In this document: one piece after another, positions 26,595 through 37,970 of the stretch
How the letters are laid out: the number at the start of each line of letters is the position of its first letter
Numbering within the stretch: position 1 is the first letter of the stretch
Notes under the pieces: generated by a model
The model's database searches: none
What the model was told of the DNA's origin: nothing
What the model saw: the letters and a program-made list of their open reading frames with translations, nothing else
Translations under genes and position numbers: made by a program
From: Pseudomonas massiliensis
GTDB taxonomy: Bacteria; Pseudomonadota; Gammaproteobacteria; Pseudomonadales; Pseudomonadaceae
Direction: 5' to 3'
NCBI RefSeq assembly: GCF_000826105.1
Contig: NZ_CCYK01000004.1
Span: 396,001 to 460,000 of the forward strand
DNA: 64,000 bases

Positions 26595-27620
26595 ATGCTA
26601 GTACTGGGACTGGAAACATCCTGCGATGAAACGGGCGTCGCGCTCTATGACAGCGAGCAGGGCCTGCTCGGCGACGCGCTATTCAGCCAGATCGACCTGC
26701 ACCGTGTCTACGGTGGCGTGGTGCCGGAGCTGGCTTCCCGCGACCACGTAAAGCGCATGCTGCCGCTGATCCGCGAAGTGCTCGATCAGGCCGGGCGCGC
26801 GCCTTCGGACATCGACGCCATCGCCTATACCGCCGGCCCCGGGCTGGTGGGCGCGCTGCTGGTTGGTGCGTCCTGCGCCCAGGCCATGGCGTTTGCCTGG
26901 GGTATCCCGGCCTTGGGTGTGCATCATATGGAAGGCCACTTGCTGGCGCCCATGCTCGAGGACCAACCGCCAGCGTTTCCCTTCGTGGCGCTGCTGGTAT
27001 CCGGCGGCCATACCCAACTGGTGCGGGTCGATGGCATCGGCCAGTACCAGCTGCTGGGCGAAAGCCTGGATGACGCGGCCGGGGAGGCGTTCGACAAAAC
27101 CGCCAAACTCATGGGCCTGCCCTACCCGGGCGGCCCGGAAATCGCGCGCCTGGCCGAGCAGGGGCAGGCCGGGCGCTTCGTGTTCCCGCGTCCGATGACC
27201 GACCGCCCTGGGCTGGACTTCAGTTTCAGCGGCCTGAAAACCTTCACCCTCAACACCTGGCAGCAGTGTGTCGCCGCTGGGGAGGACAGCGAGCAGACCC
27301 GTTGCGACATCGCCCTGGCATTCCAGCAGGCAGTGGTGGAGACTCTCGCCATCAAGTGCAAGCGGGCCCTCAAGCAGACGGGCCTCAAGCAATTGGTGAT
27401 CGCTGGCGGGGTAAGTGCCAACCGGGCCTTGCGCACCCACCTGGAAGCCATGACGGCGGAATTGGGGGGTGGTGTGTACTATGCGCGGCCACGCTTCTGT
27501 ACCGACAACGGCGCGATGATCGCCTACGCCGGTTGCCAGCGGTTGTTGGCCGGCCAGCACGACAGCCTGGGCATCCAGGTGCATGCCCGCTGGCCGATGG
27601 AGCAACTGCCTGCTATCTAG
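26595..27620 (+). CDS. tsaD: tRNA N6-adenosine threonylcarbamoyltransferase
   Basis: A 341-residue enzyme of the ASKHA fold that transfers the threonylcarbamoyl group to A37 of ANN-reading tRNAs, together with TsaB and TsaE. Signatures: [19 protein letters not shown] at the start, the metal-binding [19 protein letters not shown] and the C-terminal [12 protein letters not shown]. The ATG at 26595 gives the standard protein length; the frame is open for 261 bases upstream, but that part is not family-like. Convergent with plsY (18-bp gap). Confidence 0.97.
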   Translation: MLVLGLETSCDETGVALYDSEQGLLGDALFSQIDLHRVYGGVVPELASRDHVKRMLPLIREVLDQAGRAPSDIDAIAYTAGPGLVGALLVGASCAQAMAFAWGIPALGVHHMEGHLLAPMLEDQPPAFPFVALLVSGGHTQLVRVDGIGQYQLLGESLDDAAGEAFDKTAKLMGLPYPGGPEIARLAEQGQAGRFVFPRPMTDRPGLDFSFSGLKTFTLNTWQQCVAAGEDSEQTRCDIALAFQQAVVETLAIKCKRALKQTGLKQLVIAGGVSANRALRTHLEAMTAELGGGVYYARPRFCTDNGAMIAYAGCQRLLAGQHDSLGIQVHARWPMEQLPAI

Positions 27621-27638
27621 CCGCGCTGGGTGCGAGCT

Positions 27639-28208
27639 TTAGAAATGACGTTCCCGGCCGGCGAACAGGTCCCTGAGATTGGCCCGATGACGCCAGATCA
27701 CCAGCGCCGTGAGCAGGGTCATCGGCAGCAACGCCTGGGGCGCCTGCCAGGCCAGCAGGGGCAAGGTCAGGGGGATGGCGGTCAGCGCGGCCAGGGAGGC
27801 GGTACGGCTGAGCTGAAAGGTCAATAGCCATACGCCTACCGCCAGCAGCAGGGCTGGCGGGTATAGCCCCAACAGCATGCCGGCAGCCGTGGCCACGCCC
27901 TTGCCACCGCGAAAGTTGAAATACAGGGGAAACAGGTGGCCGATGACGGCGCACAGGCCTATCCAGGCCTGGGCCTGCAGCCCCAACCCCAGGGCCTTGG
28001 CCAGCAGTACCGGTACGAGGCCCTTGGCGAGGTCGCCGACTAAGGTCAAGATGGCGAGCTTGCGGCCGGCCACCCTGAGCATGTTGGTGGCCCCGGCATT
28101 GCCCGAGCCGCTGGTGCGCGGGTCGGGGATCCCGGCGCCACGACTGAGCAGGATGGCGAAGGACAGTGAGCCGAGCAGGTAGGCCAGGACGGCCAGTAAC
28201 CAGGGCAT
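27639..28208 (-). CDS. plsY: Glycerol-3-phosphate acyltransferase PlsY
   Basis: A 189-residue integral membrane enzyme that acylates glycerol-3-phosphate from acyl-phosphate, the first step of phospholipid synthesis. It has about five membrane helices and the conserved motifs [31 protein letters not shown] and the C-terminal [12 protein letters not shown]. The ATG at 28208 ([14 protein letters not shown]) starts the first helix and gives the family length. Divergent from folB with a 70-bp gap. Confidence 0.97.
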   Translation of the reverse strand: MPWLLAVLAYLLGSLSFAILLSRGAGIPDPRTSGSGNAGATNMLRVAGRKLAILTLVGDLAKGLVPVLLAKALGLGLQAQAWIGLCAVIGHLFPLYFNFRGGKGVATAAGMLLGLYPPALLLAVGVWLLTFQLSRTASLAALTAIPLTLPLLAWQAPQALLPMTLLTALVIWRHRANLRDLFAGRERHF

Positions 28209-28278
28209 GCTAACTATTCCGGGCGAGAATGCTCGGATTCTAACGGCGCGAAGCGCCTTTGTCGTCAGGAGAGACTGC

Positions 28279-28632
28279 TTGGACAGCGTGTTCATCGAAG
28301 GCCTGGAGGTCGATACCGTGATCGGCGCCTATGACTGGGAGCGCGAGATCCGCCAGTGCCTGCGGCTGGATTTCGATTTCGCCTGGGACAACCGCCCCGC
28401 TGCGGATGGCGACGACCTGGCCTTGGCCCTGGATTACGCCAAGGTGTCCGAAGCCGTTCAGGCGTTTGCCAGCCAGGCGCGCTTTGAGCTGGTAGAGACC
28501 TTCGCCGAGCGTCTGGCGGCGCGTCTGATGAGCGAATTCGGCATTCGCTGGTTGCGGTTGCGGGTGACCAAGCCTGGTGCGGTGCCAGCGGCACGAGGCG
28601 TGGGTGTGGAGATCGAGCGCGGATGTCGCTGA
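28279..28632 (+). CDS. folB: Dihydroneopterin aldolase
   Basis: A 117-residue folate-pathway aldolase converting dihydroneopterin to hydroxymethyl-dihydropterin. It begins at a TTG codon ([20 protein letters not shown]) preceded by AGGAGA about seven bases upstream; no ATG is available in frame. The family signature GAYDWERE and the catalytic Lys in LRVTKPGA are present. It overlaps folK by 10 bp, so the next two folate-pathway steps are coupled. Confidence 0.93.
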   Translation: MDSVFIEGLEVDTVIGAYDWEREIRQCLRLDFDFAWDNRPAADGDDLALALDYAKVSEAVQAFASQARFELVETFAERLAARLMSEFGIRWLRLRVTKPGAVPAARGVGVEIERGCR

Positions 28633-29141
28633 CTCGGGTCTACCTTGGCCTCGGTAGCAATATCGACCGTGAGGTTCATCTTTGCGCTGGGCTGGACGCG
28701 CTGGCGGCCATGCTCGTGGACATGCGCTGTTCACCGGTGTTCGAAAGCGAACCGGTGGGCATCAAGAGCGGGCCTTTCCTGAACCTGGTGGTCACGGGGC
28801 TGTGTGACATGCCTCTGATGGCGCTGGATCGTCGCCTGAAGTTCATCGAGGCGGATAACGGCCGCTACGCCCCGGACCGCAAAGGCCTGCCGCTGGATAT
28901 CGACGTCTTGATGTACGGCCGGCAAGTGGGCAATTTCGACGGATTGGTATTGCCGCGCGAGGAAATCCTGCGTAACGCCTTTGTGCTCTGGCCCTTGGCC
29001 TTGCTGGCTCCGGATGAGCTGCACCCCGGAGAGGGGCGCAGCTTCGCTGCGCTATGGGCCGAGGCGAAGATCGACCAGCAGCTGCGGCAGGTACCCTTCC
29101 AATGGGCCCCCGGGGCGCTGGTTCAAGGCTCAGCCCGGTAG
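28623..29141 (+). CDS. folK: 2-amino-4-hydroxy-6-hydroxymethyldihydropteridine pyrophosphokinase
   Basis: A 172-residue HPPK, the folate enzyme acting after FolB. It has the N-terminal [19 protein letters not shown], the ATP/Mg motif [12 protein letters not shown] and the C-terminal [16 protein letters not shown]. It overlaps folB by 10 bp at its start and the convergent cca gene by 19 bp at its end. Confidence 0.95.
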   Translation: MSLTRVYLGLGSNIDREVHLCAGLDALAAMLVDMRCSPVFESEPVGIKSGPFLNLVVTGLCDMPLMALDRRLKFIEADNGRYAPDRKGLPLDIDVLMYGRQVGNFDGLVLPREEILRNAFVLWPLALLAPDELHPGEGRSFAALWAEAKIDQQLRQVPFQWAPGALVQGSAR

Positions 29142-30310
29142 GCCTCCAACGCGGCCAGGCGGGCTTTCTTGAGGGCTTCGCCCAGGGCCTGCCCCGTCAG
29201 GCCGGCCTCTAGCAATGGTTTGACCGCCACGTCCCGGGCTGTGGCAGCGGCGTCGCGCAGAAACGCTCCGGGCTCGAAGGTTTCCTGCCCGATGCAGAGG
29301 GCAGCGTTTTCACAGGTGTCGATGAATTCCGCGAAGCGTTGGGGGCGTCGATAGATGTCGAAGGCCTGGAGCAGGTCGAACAAGGCCTGGGTGGGCAATG
29401 CACGCGCCTGGCTGGCCAGCGCATGGTAGCGGCCACTTAGCTGAGCCAATTCCTGGCAGTCCCGAGGTACCTTGAAGCGTAGGCTCACCGCCTGGATGTC
29501 GGATACCTCGCCCTTCGCGCTTGAGCTGTCCCCAGCGTAGCTCAATGGCAGCAGCAGGCTGGCCCAGCGTATGGCCAGAGGATGCTCGGCACAGGCGGCC
29601 TGGGCCAGGCAAGCGATACTCCATTGTCCAAGATCGACCACTGCGGCCGGTGTTCGCGCCGAGCGCTCGAACAGGGCCTGCAATTCGGGGAACAGGACCT
29701 TCAGGGCGCCGCAGGCCCGGAGGGTTTCGAAGAACACCGTCGGTCTGGCTTCCATCAGGGCGCGGGAGATCTCCTTCCAGCTTCTTTCAGGGGTCAACGC
29801 CTGCAGCTCCCCCGACTCGCTCAGTTGCGTCATAAGCGCGAGGGTTTCGGGGGCGATACGAAAGCCCAGGCCGGCGTAGCGTGCGGCGAACCTGGCTACC
29901 CTGAGCACGCGCAAGGGGTCTTCGGCGAACGACGGGGACACATGGCGTAGCCAGCGTTCGGCAAGGTCTCGCTGGCCGCCGTAGGGGTCGATGACGTGCC
30001 CGCTGTCGTCTTCGGCCATGGCGTTGATGGTCAGGTCACGGCGGCGCAGGTCTTCTTCGAGGGTCACGTCCGGGCTGGCATGGAACACGAATCCGCCATA
30101 GCCCCGGCCGCTCTTGCGCTCCGTCCGGGCCAGGGCGTATTCAGCGCCGGTGCGCGGGTGCAGGAATACAGGGAAATCCGCGCCCACGGGCCGATAGCCC
30201 AAGGCATGCATCTGTTGCGCGCTGGCACCGACCACCACCCAATCGATGTCGGCCACCGGCAGGCCGAGGAGGCGGTCGCGCACGGCGCCGCCGACTTTGT
30301 ATACCTTCAT
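29123..30310 (-). CDS. cca: CCA-adding tRNA nucleotidyltransferase with degenerate HD domain
   Basis: A 395-residue class II nucleotidyltransferase that adds and repairs the tRNA 3'-CCA. The catalytic part is intact: [10 protein letters not shown] (7-16), Asp21 and Asp23 in [18 protein letters not shown] and the [16 protein letters not shown] neck. In E. coli the C-terminal part is an HD phosphohydrolase. Here the region around 222-275 reads [12 protein letters not shown] and [11 protein letters not shown], where an active domain would have H..L and HDLGK, so the HD residues are lost. CCA addition should persist; phosphatase activity should not. The ATG at 30310 gives [10 protein letters not shown]. 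Preceded by the spoVR end. Confidence 0.95.
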   Translation of the reverse strand: MKVYKVGGAVRDRLLGLPVADIDWVVVGASAQQMHALGYRPVGADFPVFLHPRTGAEYALARTERKSGRGYGGFVFHASPDVTLEEDLRRRDLTINAMAEDDSGHVIDPYGGQRDLAERWLRHVSPSFAEDPLRVLRVARFAARYAGLGFRIAPETLALMTQLSESGELQALTPERSWKEISRALMEARPTVFFETLRACGALKVLFPELQALFERSARTPAAVVDLGQWSIACLAQAACAEHPLAIRWASLLLPLSYAGDSSSAKGEVSDIQAVSLRFKVPRDCQELAQLSGRYHALASQARALPTQALFDLLQAFDIYRRPQRFAEFIDTCENAALCIGQETFEPGAFLRDAAATARDVAVKPLLEAGLTGQALGEALKKARLAALEAYRAEP

Positions 30311-30360
30311 GCAGTTCTCCTTCAGCGCCGCAGGATATACCCGTGGCGCCGAAGGTTCAC

Positions 30361-31923
30361 TCACAGGTGCACGACGGTCATGTCCAGCCGGTTATAGCTG
30401 TCATCGCCCTGCTCGTTGCGCGGCGGCACGTGATGGACCTTCACCACCTGGTCGCCCTGGACGGTCTCCAGGTGCACGTCGAAGCCCCACAACCGATGCA
30501 GATGCTTGAGTACCTCCTCGGTGGACTCGCCCAGCGGCTTGCGGTCGTGTTGCTGGTGACGCAGGGTCAGGGAACGATCACCGCGGCGATCGATGCTCCA
30601 GATCTGCACGTTGGGCTCGCGATTGCCCAGGTTGTACTGGGCCGCCAGGGTTTCACGGATGATCCGATAGCCGCTGTCATCGTGGATGGCAGGTACCAGC
30701 AGGTCGTCGCGCTGGTCGTCGTCCAGGATGCTGAACAGCTTCAGGTCGCGGATCACCTTGGGCGACAGGTACTGCAGGATGAAGCTCTCGTCCTTGAAGC
30801 TGCTCATGGCGAACTTCAAGGTAGAGAGCCAGTCGCTGCCGGCGATGTCCGGGAACCAGCGACGGTCTTCCTCGTCCGGGTTCTCGCAGATGCGGCGCAG
30901 GTCCCGGAACATGGCGAAGCCCAGGGCGTAGGGGTTGATGCCGCTGTAATAGGGGCTGTCGTACCCGGGCTGAAACACCACGCTGGTATGGGACTGCAGG
31001 AATTCCATCATGAAGCCGTCGGTGACCAGGCCTTCGTCGTACAGGTCGTTGAGCAAGGTGTAGTGCCAGAAGGTCGCCCAACCTTCGTTCATGACCTGGG
31101 TTTGCCGTTGTGGATAGAAATACTGGGCGATCTTGCGCACGATACGCACCACTTCCCGCTGCCAGGGCTCCAGCAAGGGGGCGTGCTTCTCGATGAAATA
31201 GAGAATGTTTTCCTGAGGCTCGGCGGGAAAGCGCGCGTGGTCCTGCTCGCTGGTTTTCTCCATGGCCTTGGGAATGGTTCGCCACAGGTCGTTGATCTGT
31301 CGCTGAAGGTGCTCTTCCCGTTCTTTCTGGCGGCGCCGCTCTTCTTCGGCGGAAATGGGGTAGGGGCGCTTGTAGCGGTCCACGCCGTAGTTCATCAGAG
31401 CATGGCAAGAGTCGAGCAGGTCTTCCACGGCGTCGATGCCGTAGCGCTCCTCGCACTGCATGATGTACTGCTTGGCGAACACCAGGTAGTCGATGATCGA
31501 GCTGGCGTCCGTCCAGGTGCGGAACAGGTAGTTGCCCTTGAAGAAACTGTTGTGGCCGTAGCAGGCATGGGCGATCACCAAGGCCTGCATGCACATGGTG
31601 TTCTCTTCCATGAGGTAGGCGATGCACGGGTCGGAATTGATCACGATCTCGTAGGCCAGGCCCATCTGCCCACGGGTGTAGGATTTTTCGGTGCTCAGGA
31701 AGTGCTTGCCGTAGGACCAATGATGGTAGCCCAGGGGCATGCCTACCGAGGCGTAGGCATCCATCATCTGTTCAGCGGTGATGACTTCGATCTGGTTGGG
31801 GTAGGTATCGAGGGCATAGCGCTCGGCGATACGACTGATTTCCCGGTCGTAGGTCTGGATCAGCTCGAAGGTCCATTCCGAACCTACGGACAGGGGTTGG
31901 CGCTTCTGCTCTCTGGCGGTCAT
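30361..31923 (-). CDS. spoVR: SpoVR family protein
   Basis: A 520-residue cytosolic protein. The family signature region [21 protein letters not shown] and [16 protein letters not shown] is present, and the C-terminal half ends in a cystatin-like fold. The biochemical role is not established; in Enterobacteria and Pseudomonas it is stress- and stationary-phase-induced together with YeaH and PrkA. It overlaps the yeaH stop codon by 4 bp, so the three genes form one minus-strand operon prkA-yeaH-spoVR. Confidence 0.95.
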   Translation of the reverse strand: MTAREQKRQPLSVGSEWTFELIQTYDREISRIAERYALDTYPNQIEVITAEQMMDAYASVGMPLGYHHWSYGKHFLSTEKSYTRGQMGLAYEIVINSDPCIAYLMEENTMCMQALVIAHACYGHNSFFKGNYLFRTWTDASSIIDYLVFAKQYIMQCEERYGIDAVEDLLDSCHALMNYGVDRYKRPYPISAEEERRRQKEREEHLQRQINDLWRTIPKAMEKTSEQDHARFPAEPQENILYFIEKHAPLLEPWQREVVRIVRKIAQYFYPQRQTQVMNEGWATFWHYTLLNDLYDEGLVTDGFMMEFLQSHTSVVFQPGYDSPYYSGINPYALGFAMFRDLRRICENPDEEDRRWFPDIAGSDWLSTLKFAMSSFKDESFILQYLSPKVIRDLKLFSILDDDQRDDLLVPAIHDDSGYRIIRETLAAQYNLGNREPNVQIWSIDRRGDRSLTLRHQQHDRKPLGESTEEVLKHLHRLWGFDVHLETVQGDQVVKVHHVPPRNEQGDDSYNRLDMTVVHL

Positions 31924-33194
31924 GTCACTAGCCTGCGCTGGAAGAGTTCACGGAAGACCGGATAGATATCCCCGGCCGTCACCAACTGCTGCTGGGCGAA
32001 GGTTTCCGGGAAGTCTTCGCCGATACGCTCGTATTCGAACCACAGGGCCTGGTGCTCCCTGGGCGTGATCTCCACGTAAGTGTAGTACTGCACATGGGGC
32101 ATGATCTGCTTGGTGAGGATGTCCCGGCAGATGGGCGAGTCGTCGTTCCAGTTGTCCCCGTCCGAGGCCTGGGCCGCATAGATGTTCCACTCGTTGGTGG
32201 GATAGCGCTCGGCCATGATTTCCTGCATCAGCTTCAGCGCGCTGGAGACGATGGTGCCGCCGGTTTCCCGGGAATAGAAGAACTCTTCCTCGTCCACTTC
32301 CCTGGCGCTGGTGTGGTGGCGGATGAACACCACCTCGATCTTGTCGTAGTTGCGCTTGAGGAACAGGTACAACAGGATGAAAAAGCGCTTGGCAATGTCC
32401 TTGGTAGCCTGGGTCATGGAACCGGACACGTCCATCAGGCAGAACATCACCGCCTTGGAGCTGGGGTTGGGGTGCTTGACCAGCAGGTTGTATTTCAGGT
32501 CGAAGGTATCGAGGAAGGGCACCCGATGAATGCGTGCACTGAGCTTTTCGACTTCCGCTTCCAGCGCCTGGATGTCGCCGAAGTTGTCCGGCTCTTCCCG
32601 TCGAAGCCGCTCGAGTTCGGCACGCACCTCCCGTAGCCGGGCGCGGCTGCTGCCGGACAGCGCGATACGCCGGGCATGGGCCGAGCGCAGGGTACGAATG
32701 ATGTTGATGCGCGATGGGTTGCCTTCGTTGGCAATGCCCGCGCGGACCGTCTTGAAGGTATCGGAACCGGTGAGATGCCGCTTGACCAGGTTGGGCAGTT
32801 CCAGGTCCTCGAACATGAATTCAAGGAATTCCTCCTGGGTGATCTGGAACACGAACTCATCCATGCCTTCGCCGGAGTTGCCCGCCTTGCCCTGGCCCTT
32901 GCCGCCTCCGCCACCTCCTTGCGGCCGCGGAATATGCTGTCCGGACGTGAACTCCTTGTTGCCGGGATGGACGATGGTCTGCTTGCCGCCGCGACCGTGG
33001 TGCAACACGGGTTCGTCGATGTCACGGCCAGGAATGCTGATCTGCTCGCCATGCTCCATATCGGTGATGGAGCGGCGGCTGACCGCTTCTTCCACCGCTT
33101 TCTTGATGTGGTCACGGTAGCGCCGCAGGAAACGCTGGCGGTTCACCGTGCTTTTGTTCTTGCCATTCAAGCGTCGGTCGATCACATAACTCAT
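31920..33194 (-). CDS. yeaH: YeaH/UPF0229 family protein (VWA-like)
   Basis: A 424-residue protein of the DUF444/UPF0229 family. It starts [16 protein letters not shown] with the ribosome site GGAGG upstream. A Gly-rich linker ([12 protein letters not shown]) lies near residue 90, and the C-terminal half has a von Willebrand A-like motif, [20 protein letters not shown] (DxSxS metal site), later [13 protein letters not shown]. Family knowledge links it to the PrkA-YeaH-SpoVR stress module; the molecular function is unknown. Confidence 0.93.
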   Translation of the reverse strand: MSYVIDRRLNGKNKSTVNRQRFLRRYRDHIKKAVEEAVSRRSITDMEHGEQISIPGRDIDEPVLHHGRGGKQTIVHPGNKEFTSGQHIPRPQGGGGGGKGQGKAGNSGEGMDEFVFQITQEEFLEFMFEDLELPNLVKRHLTGSDTFKTVRAGIANEGNPSRINIIRTLRSAHARRIALSGSSRARLREVRAELERLRREEPDNFGDIQALEAEVEKLSARIHRVPFLDTFDLKYNLLVKHPNPSSKAVMFCLMDVSGSMTQATKDIAKRFFILLYLFLKRNYDKIEVVFIRHHTSAREVDEEEFFYSRETGGTIVSSALKLMQEIMAERYPTNEWNIYAAQASDGDNWNDDSPICRDILTKQIMPHVQYYTYVEITPREHQALWFEYERIGEDFPETFAQQQLVTAGDIYPVFRELFQRRLVT

Positions 33195-33216
33195 GGCCCC
33201 TCCAGGAACTCGGGGC

Positions 33217-33244
33217 AGCTTCAAGCTTCAAGCTTCAAGCCGCA
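33217..33244. repeat. Heptamer tandem repeat AGCTTCA
   Basis: Three perfect copies of AGCTTCA (33217-33237) and one degenerate copy, in the 131-bp gap between yeaH and prkA. Such CAAGCTT-type repeats are common between Pseudomonas genes. No gene or terminator is evident in the gap. Confidence 0.7.
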
Positions 33245-33325
33245 AGAAAGAGCAGCCAGCGCGGCCGCAAGCTGGCGCGTCAGGCGATGCCTGCGCGCAA
33301 CTGCCTGCAGCTTACGGCCTGTCGC

Positions 33326-35248
33326 TTACTGGGACTTGCGAACACGCAGGTACCACTCGGAGAGCAGGCGAACCTGCTTGTCGGTGTAGCCACGTTCCAC
33401 CATCCGGGTAACGAAGTCGTTGTGCTTCTGTTGATCTTCCTTGCTGGCCTTGGCGTTGAAGCTGATGACGGGCAGCAGGTCCTCAGTGTTGGAGAACATT
33501 TTCTTCTCGATGACCACCCGCAGTTTTTCATAGCTGAGCCAGGTGGGGTTCTTGCCGTTGTTGTTGGCGCGGGCGCGAAGCACGAAGTTGACGATCTCGT
33601 TGCGGAAGTCCTTCGGGTTGCTGATGCCGGCGGGCTTTTCGATCTTTTCCAGTTCTTCGTTCAAGGCGACCCGATTGAGGATCTCGCCGGTTTCCGGGTC
33701 CCGGTATTCCTGATCCTGAATCCAGAAGTCCGCATAGAGCACATAACGGTCGAAGATGTTCTGGCCATACTCGCTGTAGGACTCCAGGTAGGCTGTCTGG
33801 ATTTCCTTGCCGATGAACTCGATGTAGCGCGGCGCCAGGTATTCCTTGAGGAAACGCAGGTAGCGCTCGCGTACTTCGGCCGGGAACTGCTCCTGCTCGA
33901 TCTGGTGTTCGAGCACATAAAGCAGGTGAACCGGGTTGGCGGCCACTTCATGGGGGTCGAAGTTGAATACCTTGGACAGGATCTTGAAGGCGAAGCGGGT
34001 GGACAGGCCGGTCATGCCCTCATCCACGCCCGCCGAATCGCGGTATTCCTGGATGGACTTGGCCTTTGGGTCGGTGTCCTTCAGGTTTTCGCCGTCATAG
34101 ACCCGCATCTTCGAGTAGATGTTCGAGTTCTCCGGTTCCTTGAGCCGGGACAGCACGGTGAACTGGGCCAGCATCTTGAGGGTGTCCGGCGCGCAATGGG
34201 CCCTGGACAGCGAGCTGTTGACCAACAGCTTGTCGTAGATCTTGATCTCATCGGTCACGCGCAGGCAGTAAGGCACCTTCACGATATAGATACGGTCGAT
34301 GAAGGCCTCGTTGTTCTTGTTGTTGCGGAAGCTATGCCATTCAGACTCGTTGGAGTGCGCCAGCAGCACGCCATTGAAGGGAATGGCCCCGAGCCCTTCG
34401 GTACTGTTGTAGTTGCCTTCCTGGGTCGCGGTAAGCAGCGGGTGAAGCACCTTGATCGGTGCCTTGAACATTTCCACGAATTCCATCAGGCCCTGGTTCG
34501 CCCGGCACAGGGCGCCCGAGTAGCTGTAGGCGTCGGCGTCGTTCTGGGGGAATTCCTCCAGCTTGCGAATATCCACCTTGCCCACGAGGGCGGAGATGTC
34601 CTGGTTGTTCTCGTCTCCAGGTTCGGTCTTGGCCACGGCGACCTGGTTCAGGATCGACGGGTACAGCTTGACCACCTTGAACTGGCTGATGTCCCCACCG
34701 AATTCCTGCAGGCGCTTGGTGGCCCAGGGCGACATGATGGTGTTGAGGTAGCGCTTGTCGATGCCGTAGTCCTCCTGAAGGATGTCCCCGTCTTCATTGA
34801 CGTTGAACAGCCCCAGGGGCGACTCGAATACCGGGGAGCCCTTGATGGCGTAGAAGGGCTCTTTCTCCATCAGTTGCTTGAGCTTTTCGGCCAGGGACGA
34901 CTTGCCTCCCCCCACCGGGCCGAGCAGGTAGAGGATCTGTTTCTTCTCCTCGAGGCCTTGGGCGGCATGGCGGAAATAGGAAACGATCTGCTCGATGCAG
35001 TCTTCCATGCCATGGAAGTCACGGAAGGCCGGGTAGCGGCGGATGGTCTTGTTGGAGAAGATGCGGGACAACCGCGGATCCGTCGTGGTATCGACCAGCT
35101 CCGGTTCACCGATGGCCATGAGCAGCCGCTCGGCCGCGGATGCGTAGGCCCTGCGGTCGGCTTTGCAGAGCTCCAGGTATTCCTGCAGCGTCAACTCTTC
35201 CTGACGCGTGCTTTCGAAACGCTGTTGGAAGTGGCTAAAAATACTCAT
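33326..35248 (-). CDS. prkA: PrkA AAA+ protein kinase
   Basis: A 640-residue protein with an N-terminal AAA-type ATPase core: Walker A GPVGGGKSS (residues 110-118) and a following large AAA module. The C-terminal PrkA domain has similarity to eukaryotic kinases. It is the first gene of the prkA-yeaH-spoVR operon; the gap to yeaH is 131 bp and includes a short repeat. Homologues (YeaG in E. coli) are induced in stationary phase and nitrogen starvation. The upstream 290 bp to glpE hold no recognisable gene, and I saw no clear sigma-54 or sigma-S promoter there. Confidence 0.95.
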   Translation of the reverse strand: MSIFSHFQQRFESTRQEELTLQEYLELCKADRRAYASAAERLLMAIGEPELVDTTTDPRLSRIFSNKTIRRYPAFRDFHGMEDCIEQIVSYFRHAAQGLEEKKQILYLLGPVGGGKSSLAEKLKQLMEKEPFYAIKGSPVFESPLGLFNVNEDGDILQEDYGIDKRYLNTIMSPWATKRLQEFGGDISQFKVVKLYPSILNQVAVAKTEPGDENNQDISALVGKVDIRKLEEFPQNDADAYSYSGALCRANQGLMEFVEMFKAPIKVLHPLLTATQEGNYNSTEGLGAIPFNGVLLAHSNESEWHSFRNNKNNEAFIDRIYIVKVPYCLRVTDEIKIYDKLLVNSSLSRAHCAPDTLKMLAQFTVLSRLKEPENSNIYSKMRVYDGENLKDTDPKAKSIQEYRDSAGVDEGMTGLSTRFAFKILSKVFNFDPHEVAANPVHLLYVLEHQIEQEQFPAEVRERYLRFLKEYLAPRYIEFIGKEIQTAYLESYSEYGQNIFDRYVLYADFWIQDQEYRDPETGEILNRVALNEELEKIEKPAGISNPKDFRNEIVNFVLRARANNNGKNPTWLSYEKLRVVIEKKMFSNTEDLLPVISFNAKASKEDQQKHNDFVTRMVERGYTDKQVRLLSEWYLRVRKSQ

Positions 35249-35541
35249 GACGTCACCTCGCTCGATACCGGAGCCGACGTCGGATCACTTAAGCCGATGC
35301 TTGGTGGCAGCCGAAGCCAGCCAGCTGCCCTTTTCCCCCAGAACACCCGAAAATCGCTCCCGATGACCCGCGCGCCGGTGTGCCGGCTCTCCCCTGTTTT
35401 GGATGGCCTGGGCTTAAGGATAGTTGGTAATCCAGAAATTCAAGGGCGCCCACGCGTTTAGTTACAACCGCGAAAGGGGGAGTTGGGCTAGGAGCCCCGG
35501 AATCCGGCGCCCCGTGAGGCATGCGAAGATGACAAAAAAAT

Positions 35542-35871
35542 TCAGTCGCCGGCTTGGCGAGCGATGTCGTCAGGGTAGGTCTGGCGCCAGAGCTCGAAGC
35601 CGCCGTCGAGGCTGTAGACGTCCGAGAAGCCTTGACTGACCAGATAGGCCGCCGCGCTCTGGCTGGAGTTGCCGTGATAGCAGACCACGACCAACGGAGC
35701 GTCCAGGTCGGCTTGGGTAATGAAGTCGTGCAGTGAATGGTTGTCCAGATGACGGGACTGGGCGATATGCCCGTTGGCGAAGGTCTGCGGATCGCGGATA
35801 TCCACGACCACGGCGCCGCCGGCGCGCAACGCCTGGGCTTCTTGCGGGGGAATGCGTTTGAATTCGGACAT
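35542..35871 (-). CDS. glpE: Thiosulfate sulfurtransferase GlpE
   Basis: A 109-residue single-domain rhodanese. The active-site loop is CYHGNSS, with the persulfide-forming Cys in [14 protein letters not shown], and the CDC25-like ending DGGFELW is present. It follows apaH by 15 bp and ends the lptD-surA-pdxA-rsmA-apaG-apaH-glpE run. Confidence 0.94.
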   Translation of the reverse strand: MSEFKRIPPQEAQALRAGGAVVVDIRDPQTFANGHIAQSRHLDNHSLHDFITQADLDAPLVVVCYHGNSSQSAAAYLVSQGFSDVYSLDGGFELWRQTYPDDIARQAGD

Positions 35872-35886
35872 GCTCGGCTCCAGGCG

Positions 35887-36705
35887 TTAGCAGAGAGGGC
35901 ACTTGCACTGATGAAGTTGCAAAGTGTCCAGGTTCATCAAGGTCATTGCGTTGCCCCAGACGCACCCCGTGTCCAGGGCGAATACGCCAGGCTCGTCGCA
36001 GCGGCCTTCCAGCGCGGCCCAATGGCCGAAGATGATGCGGATGTGGCGGCTGCGTCTGTGCTTGTGGCTGAACCAGGGCGCGTAGCCAGGGGGCGCGCTG
36101 TCCGCCCCTTCCTTGCCCTTGAGGTCCAGCTTGCCGTCGGCGGTACAGAAACGCATGCGGGTAAAATAGTTGGTGATAACCCGCAGGCGGGTGACGCCTT
36201 CCAGATCCTTGTGCCACTTGGCCGGCTCGTTGCCGTACATGCCGTCCAGGAAGGGCTCCACCAGGTTGTCGTCGCGCAGGGCGGTTTCCACCTCGGCGGC
36301 GTAGCGCAGCGCCTTGCTCAAGGGCCACATGGGCGGAATGCCGGCATGCACCAGGGCAAAGTTGCGTGGCTCGTCGTAATGCAGCAGCTTTTGCTGACGC
36401 AGCCACTGCACCAGTTGCCCGCCGTCGGGTGCCTCGAGGATCTCGGCCAGGGTGTCGTTCTTCTTCAGGCGCTCGACGTTGTACCAGGCTGCAAGCAGGT
36501 GCAGGTCGTGGTTTCCCAGGGTGCAGACCAGCGAATCGCGGATCGAATAAAGGAAGCGCAGGGTTTCCAGGGATTGCGGGCCGCGATTGACCAGATCGCC
36601 CACCAGCCATAGCTGGTCCCGGGCGGGGTCGAAGGCCACCTCGTCCAGCAGCGTCTTGAGCGGATCCAGGCAGCCCTGCAGGTCACCTACGGCATACACG
36701 GCCAT
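35887..36705 (-). CDS. apaH: Bis(5'-nucleosyl)-tetraphosphatase, symmetrical
   Basis: A 272-residue metallophosphoesterase that hydrolyses Ap4A to two ADP and also decaps NpnN-RNA in E. coli. The metal-site motifs are GDLQGC, GDLVNRG, GNHD and the distal FGHWAA. It abuts apaG (stop/start overlap of 1 bp), the usual apaG-apaH pair. Ends with a Cys-rich tail (HQCKCPLC) that is longer than typical. Confidence 0.96.
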   Translation of the reverse strand: MAVYAVGDLQGCLDPLKTLLDEVAFDPARDQLWLVGDLVNRGPQSLETLRFLYSIRDSLVCTLGNHDLHLLAAWYNVERLKKNDTLAEILEAPDGGQLVQWLRQQKLLHYDEPRNFALVHAGIPPMWPLSKALRYAAEVETALRDDNLVEPFLDGMYGNEPAKWHKDLEGVTRLRVITNYFTRMRFCTADGKLDLKGKEGADSAPPGYAPWFSHKHRRSRHIRIIFGHWAALEGRCDEPGVFALDTGCVWGNAMTLMNLDTLQLHQCKCPLC

Positions 36706-37085
36706 CAGTGCAGGGCTCCGGGCATGGCCAGGCGGAACGGCGCGATAATGGCGTCGAAGTGTTTACCGTCTTCGGCCACCATCTGGTAGCTGCCCTGCAT
36801 GTTCCCCACCTTGGTAGCCATGATGGTGCCGCTGCTGTAGGTATGGGCCTGGCCCACCCCGATCAGCGGTTGCTGGCCGACCACGCCAGGCCCGCGGACC
36901 TCCTCGACCTTGCCGTTGCCGTCGGTGATCACCCAGTGGCGCGACATCAGACGCGCGGGTACCTGGCCTTTGTTGCGTACAGTGACTGTATAGGCGAAGG
37001 CATAACGGCCCTGCTCGGGGTTGGATTGCTCCGCCAGGAAGCGCGTATCGACGCTGACGTCGATGTGATAACGGGAATCGGACAT
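36705..37085 (-). CDS. apaG: ApaG protein
   Basis: A 126-residue small beta-rich protein, standard length. It carries [20 protein letters not shown] and a conserved Gly-rich [11 protein letters not shown] that is the family hallmark. ApaG binds or hydrolyses pyrophosphate-type ligands and is coexpressed with ApaH; its exact role is unclear. It lies 78 bp after rsmA. Confidence 0.95.
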   Translation of the reverse strand: MSDSRYHIDVSVDTRFLAEQSNPEQGRYAFAYTVTVRNKGQVPARLMSRHWVITDGNGKVEEVRGPGVVGQQPLIGVGQAHTYSSGTIMATKVGNMQGSYQMVAEDGKHFDAIIAPFRLAMPGALH

Positions 37086-37163
37086 GGTGCCTGGACCTAA
37101 AGCGAATGACGTGGGGACGAGGCCCGATGAAAGCAGTCTAGGCCATAGGATGGCCTAGGTGCC

Positions 37164-37970
37164 TCAGGGTGCGGTCGGCTGGTCGGCCAGCTGGTCTGCC
37201 AGGCGGACGAACGCGGCCAGGTCGAGCTGCTCGGGGCGCAGGCTGCCGTCCACCTGGGCGGCCTCGATGGCCGCGGCGGGCAGTAGTGCCTTCAGGGTAT
37301 TGCGCAGTGTCTTGCGGCGCTGGTTGAAGGCTTCGCGTACCACCCGCTCCAGGGCGCGCGCATCCTTGGCCGGGTGCGGCAGGGTGTCATGGGGTACCAG
37401 GCGAACGATGGCCGAATCCACCTTCGGTGGCGGGTTGAACGCCCCGGGGCCCACGTTGAACAGATGTTCCACGCGGCAGTGGTACTGCACCATGATCGAC
37501 AGACGCCCCCAATCGCCGCCGCCGGGACCGGCGGCCAGGCGTTCGACCACCTCTTTCTGCAGCATGAAGTGCATGTCGCGAATCAGCGCGGCATTGCTCA
37601 GCAGATGGAAGATCAGTGGCGTGGAGATGTTGTACGGGAGGTTACCCACCACACGCAGGCTACGCGGGCTGGCACCCAGGCGGTTGAAGTCGAACTTCAG
37701 GGCATCGCCCTGATGCAGGCTGAAGTTGCCGCGGTTGTCGAATCGCTGGTGGAGAAGGGGAACGAGGTCCTTGTCCAGCTCGATCACGTCCAGCTGAGCG
37801 CCGCTGTCGAGCAGCCCTTCGGTGAGCGCGCCCTGGCCCGGGCCGATTTCGAGCAGGCGCTCGCCTTCACGGGCGTGGATGGCCCGCAGGATGCGGTCGA
37901 TGACGCCGGCGTCGTGGAGGAAGTTCTGCCCGAACCGCTTGCGCGCCCGGTGTTGGTATTGCTCGTTCAT
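37164..37970 (-). CDS. rsmA: 16S rRNA dimethyladenosine transferase RsmA (KsgA)
   Basis: A 268-residue SAM-dependent enzyme that dimethylates A1518 and A1519 of 16S rRNA. SAM-binding motif [15 protein letters not shown], catalytic NLPYNIS and the N-terminal [11 protein letters not shown] are intact. It overlaps pdxA by 4 bp, as in the conserved surA-pdxA-ksgA-apaGH order. Confidence 0.97.
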   Translation of the reverse strand: MNEQYQHRARKRFGQNFLHDAGVIDRILRAIHAREGERLLEIGPGQGALTEGLLDSGAQLDVIELDKDLVPLLHQRFDNRGNFSLHQGDALKFDFNRLGASPRSLRVVGNLPYNISTPLIFHLLSNAALIRDMHFMLQKEVVERLAAGPGGGDWGRLSIMVQYHCRVEHLFNVGPGAFNPPPKVDSAIVRLVPHDTLPHPAKDARALERVVREAFNQRRKTLRNTLKALLPAAAIEAAQVDGSLRPEQLDLAAFVRLADQLADQPTAP

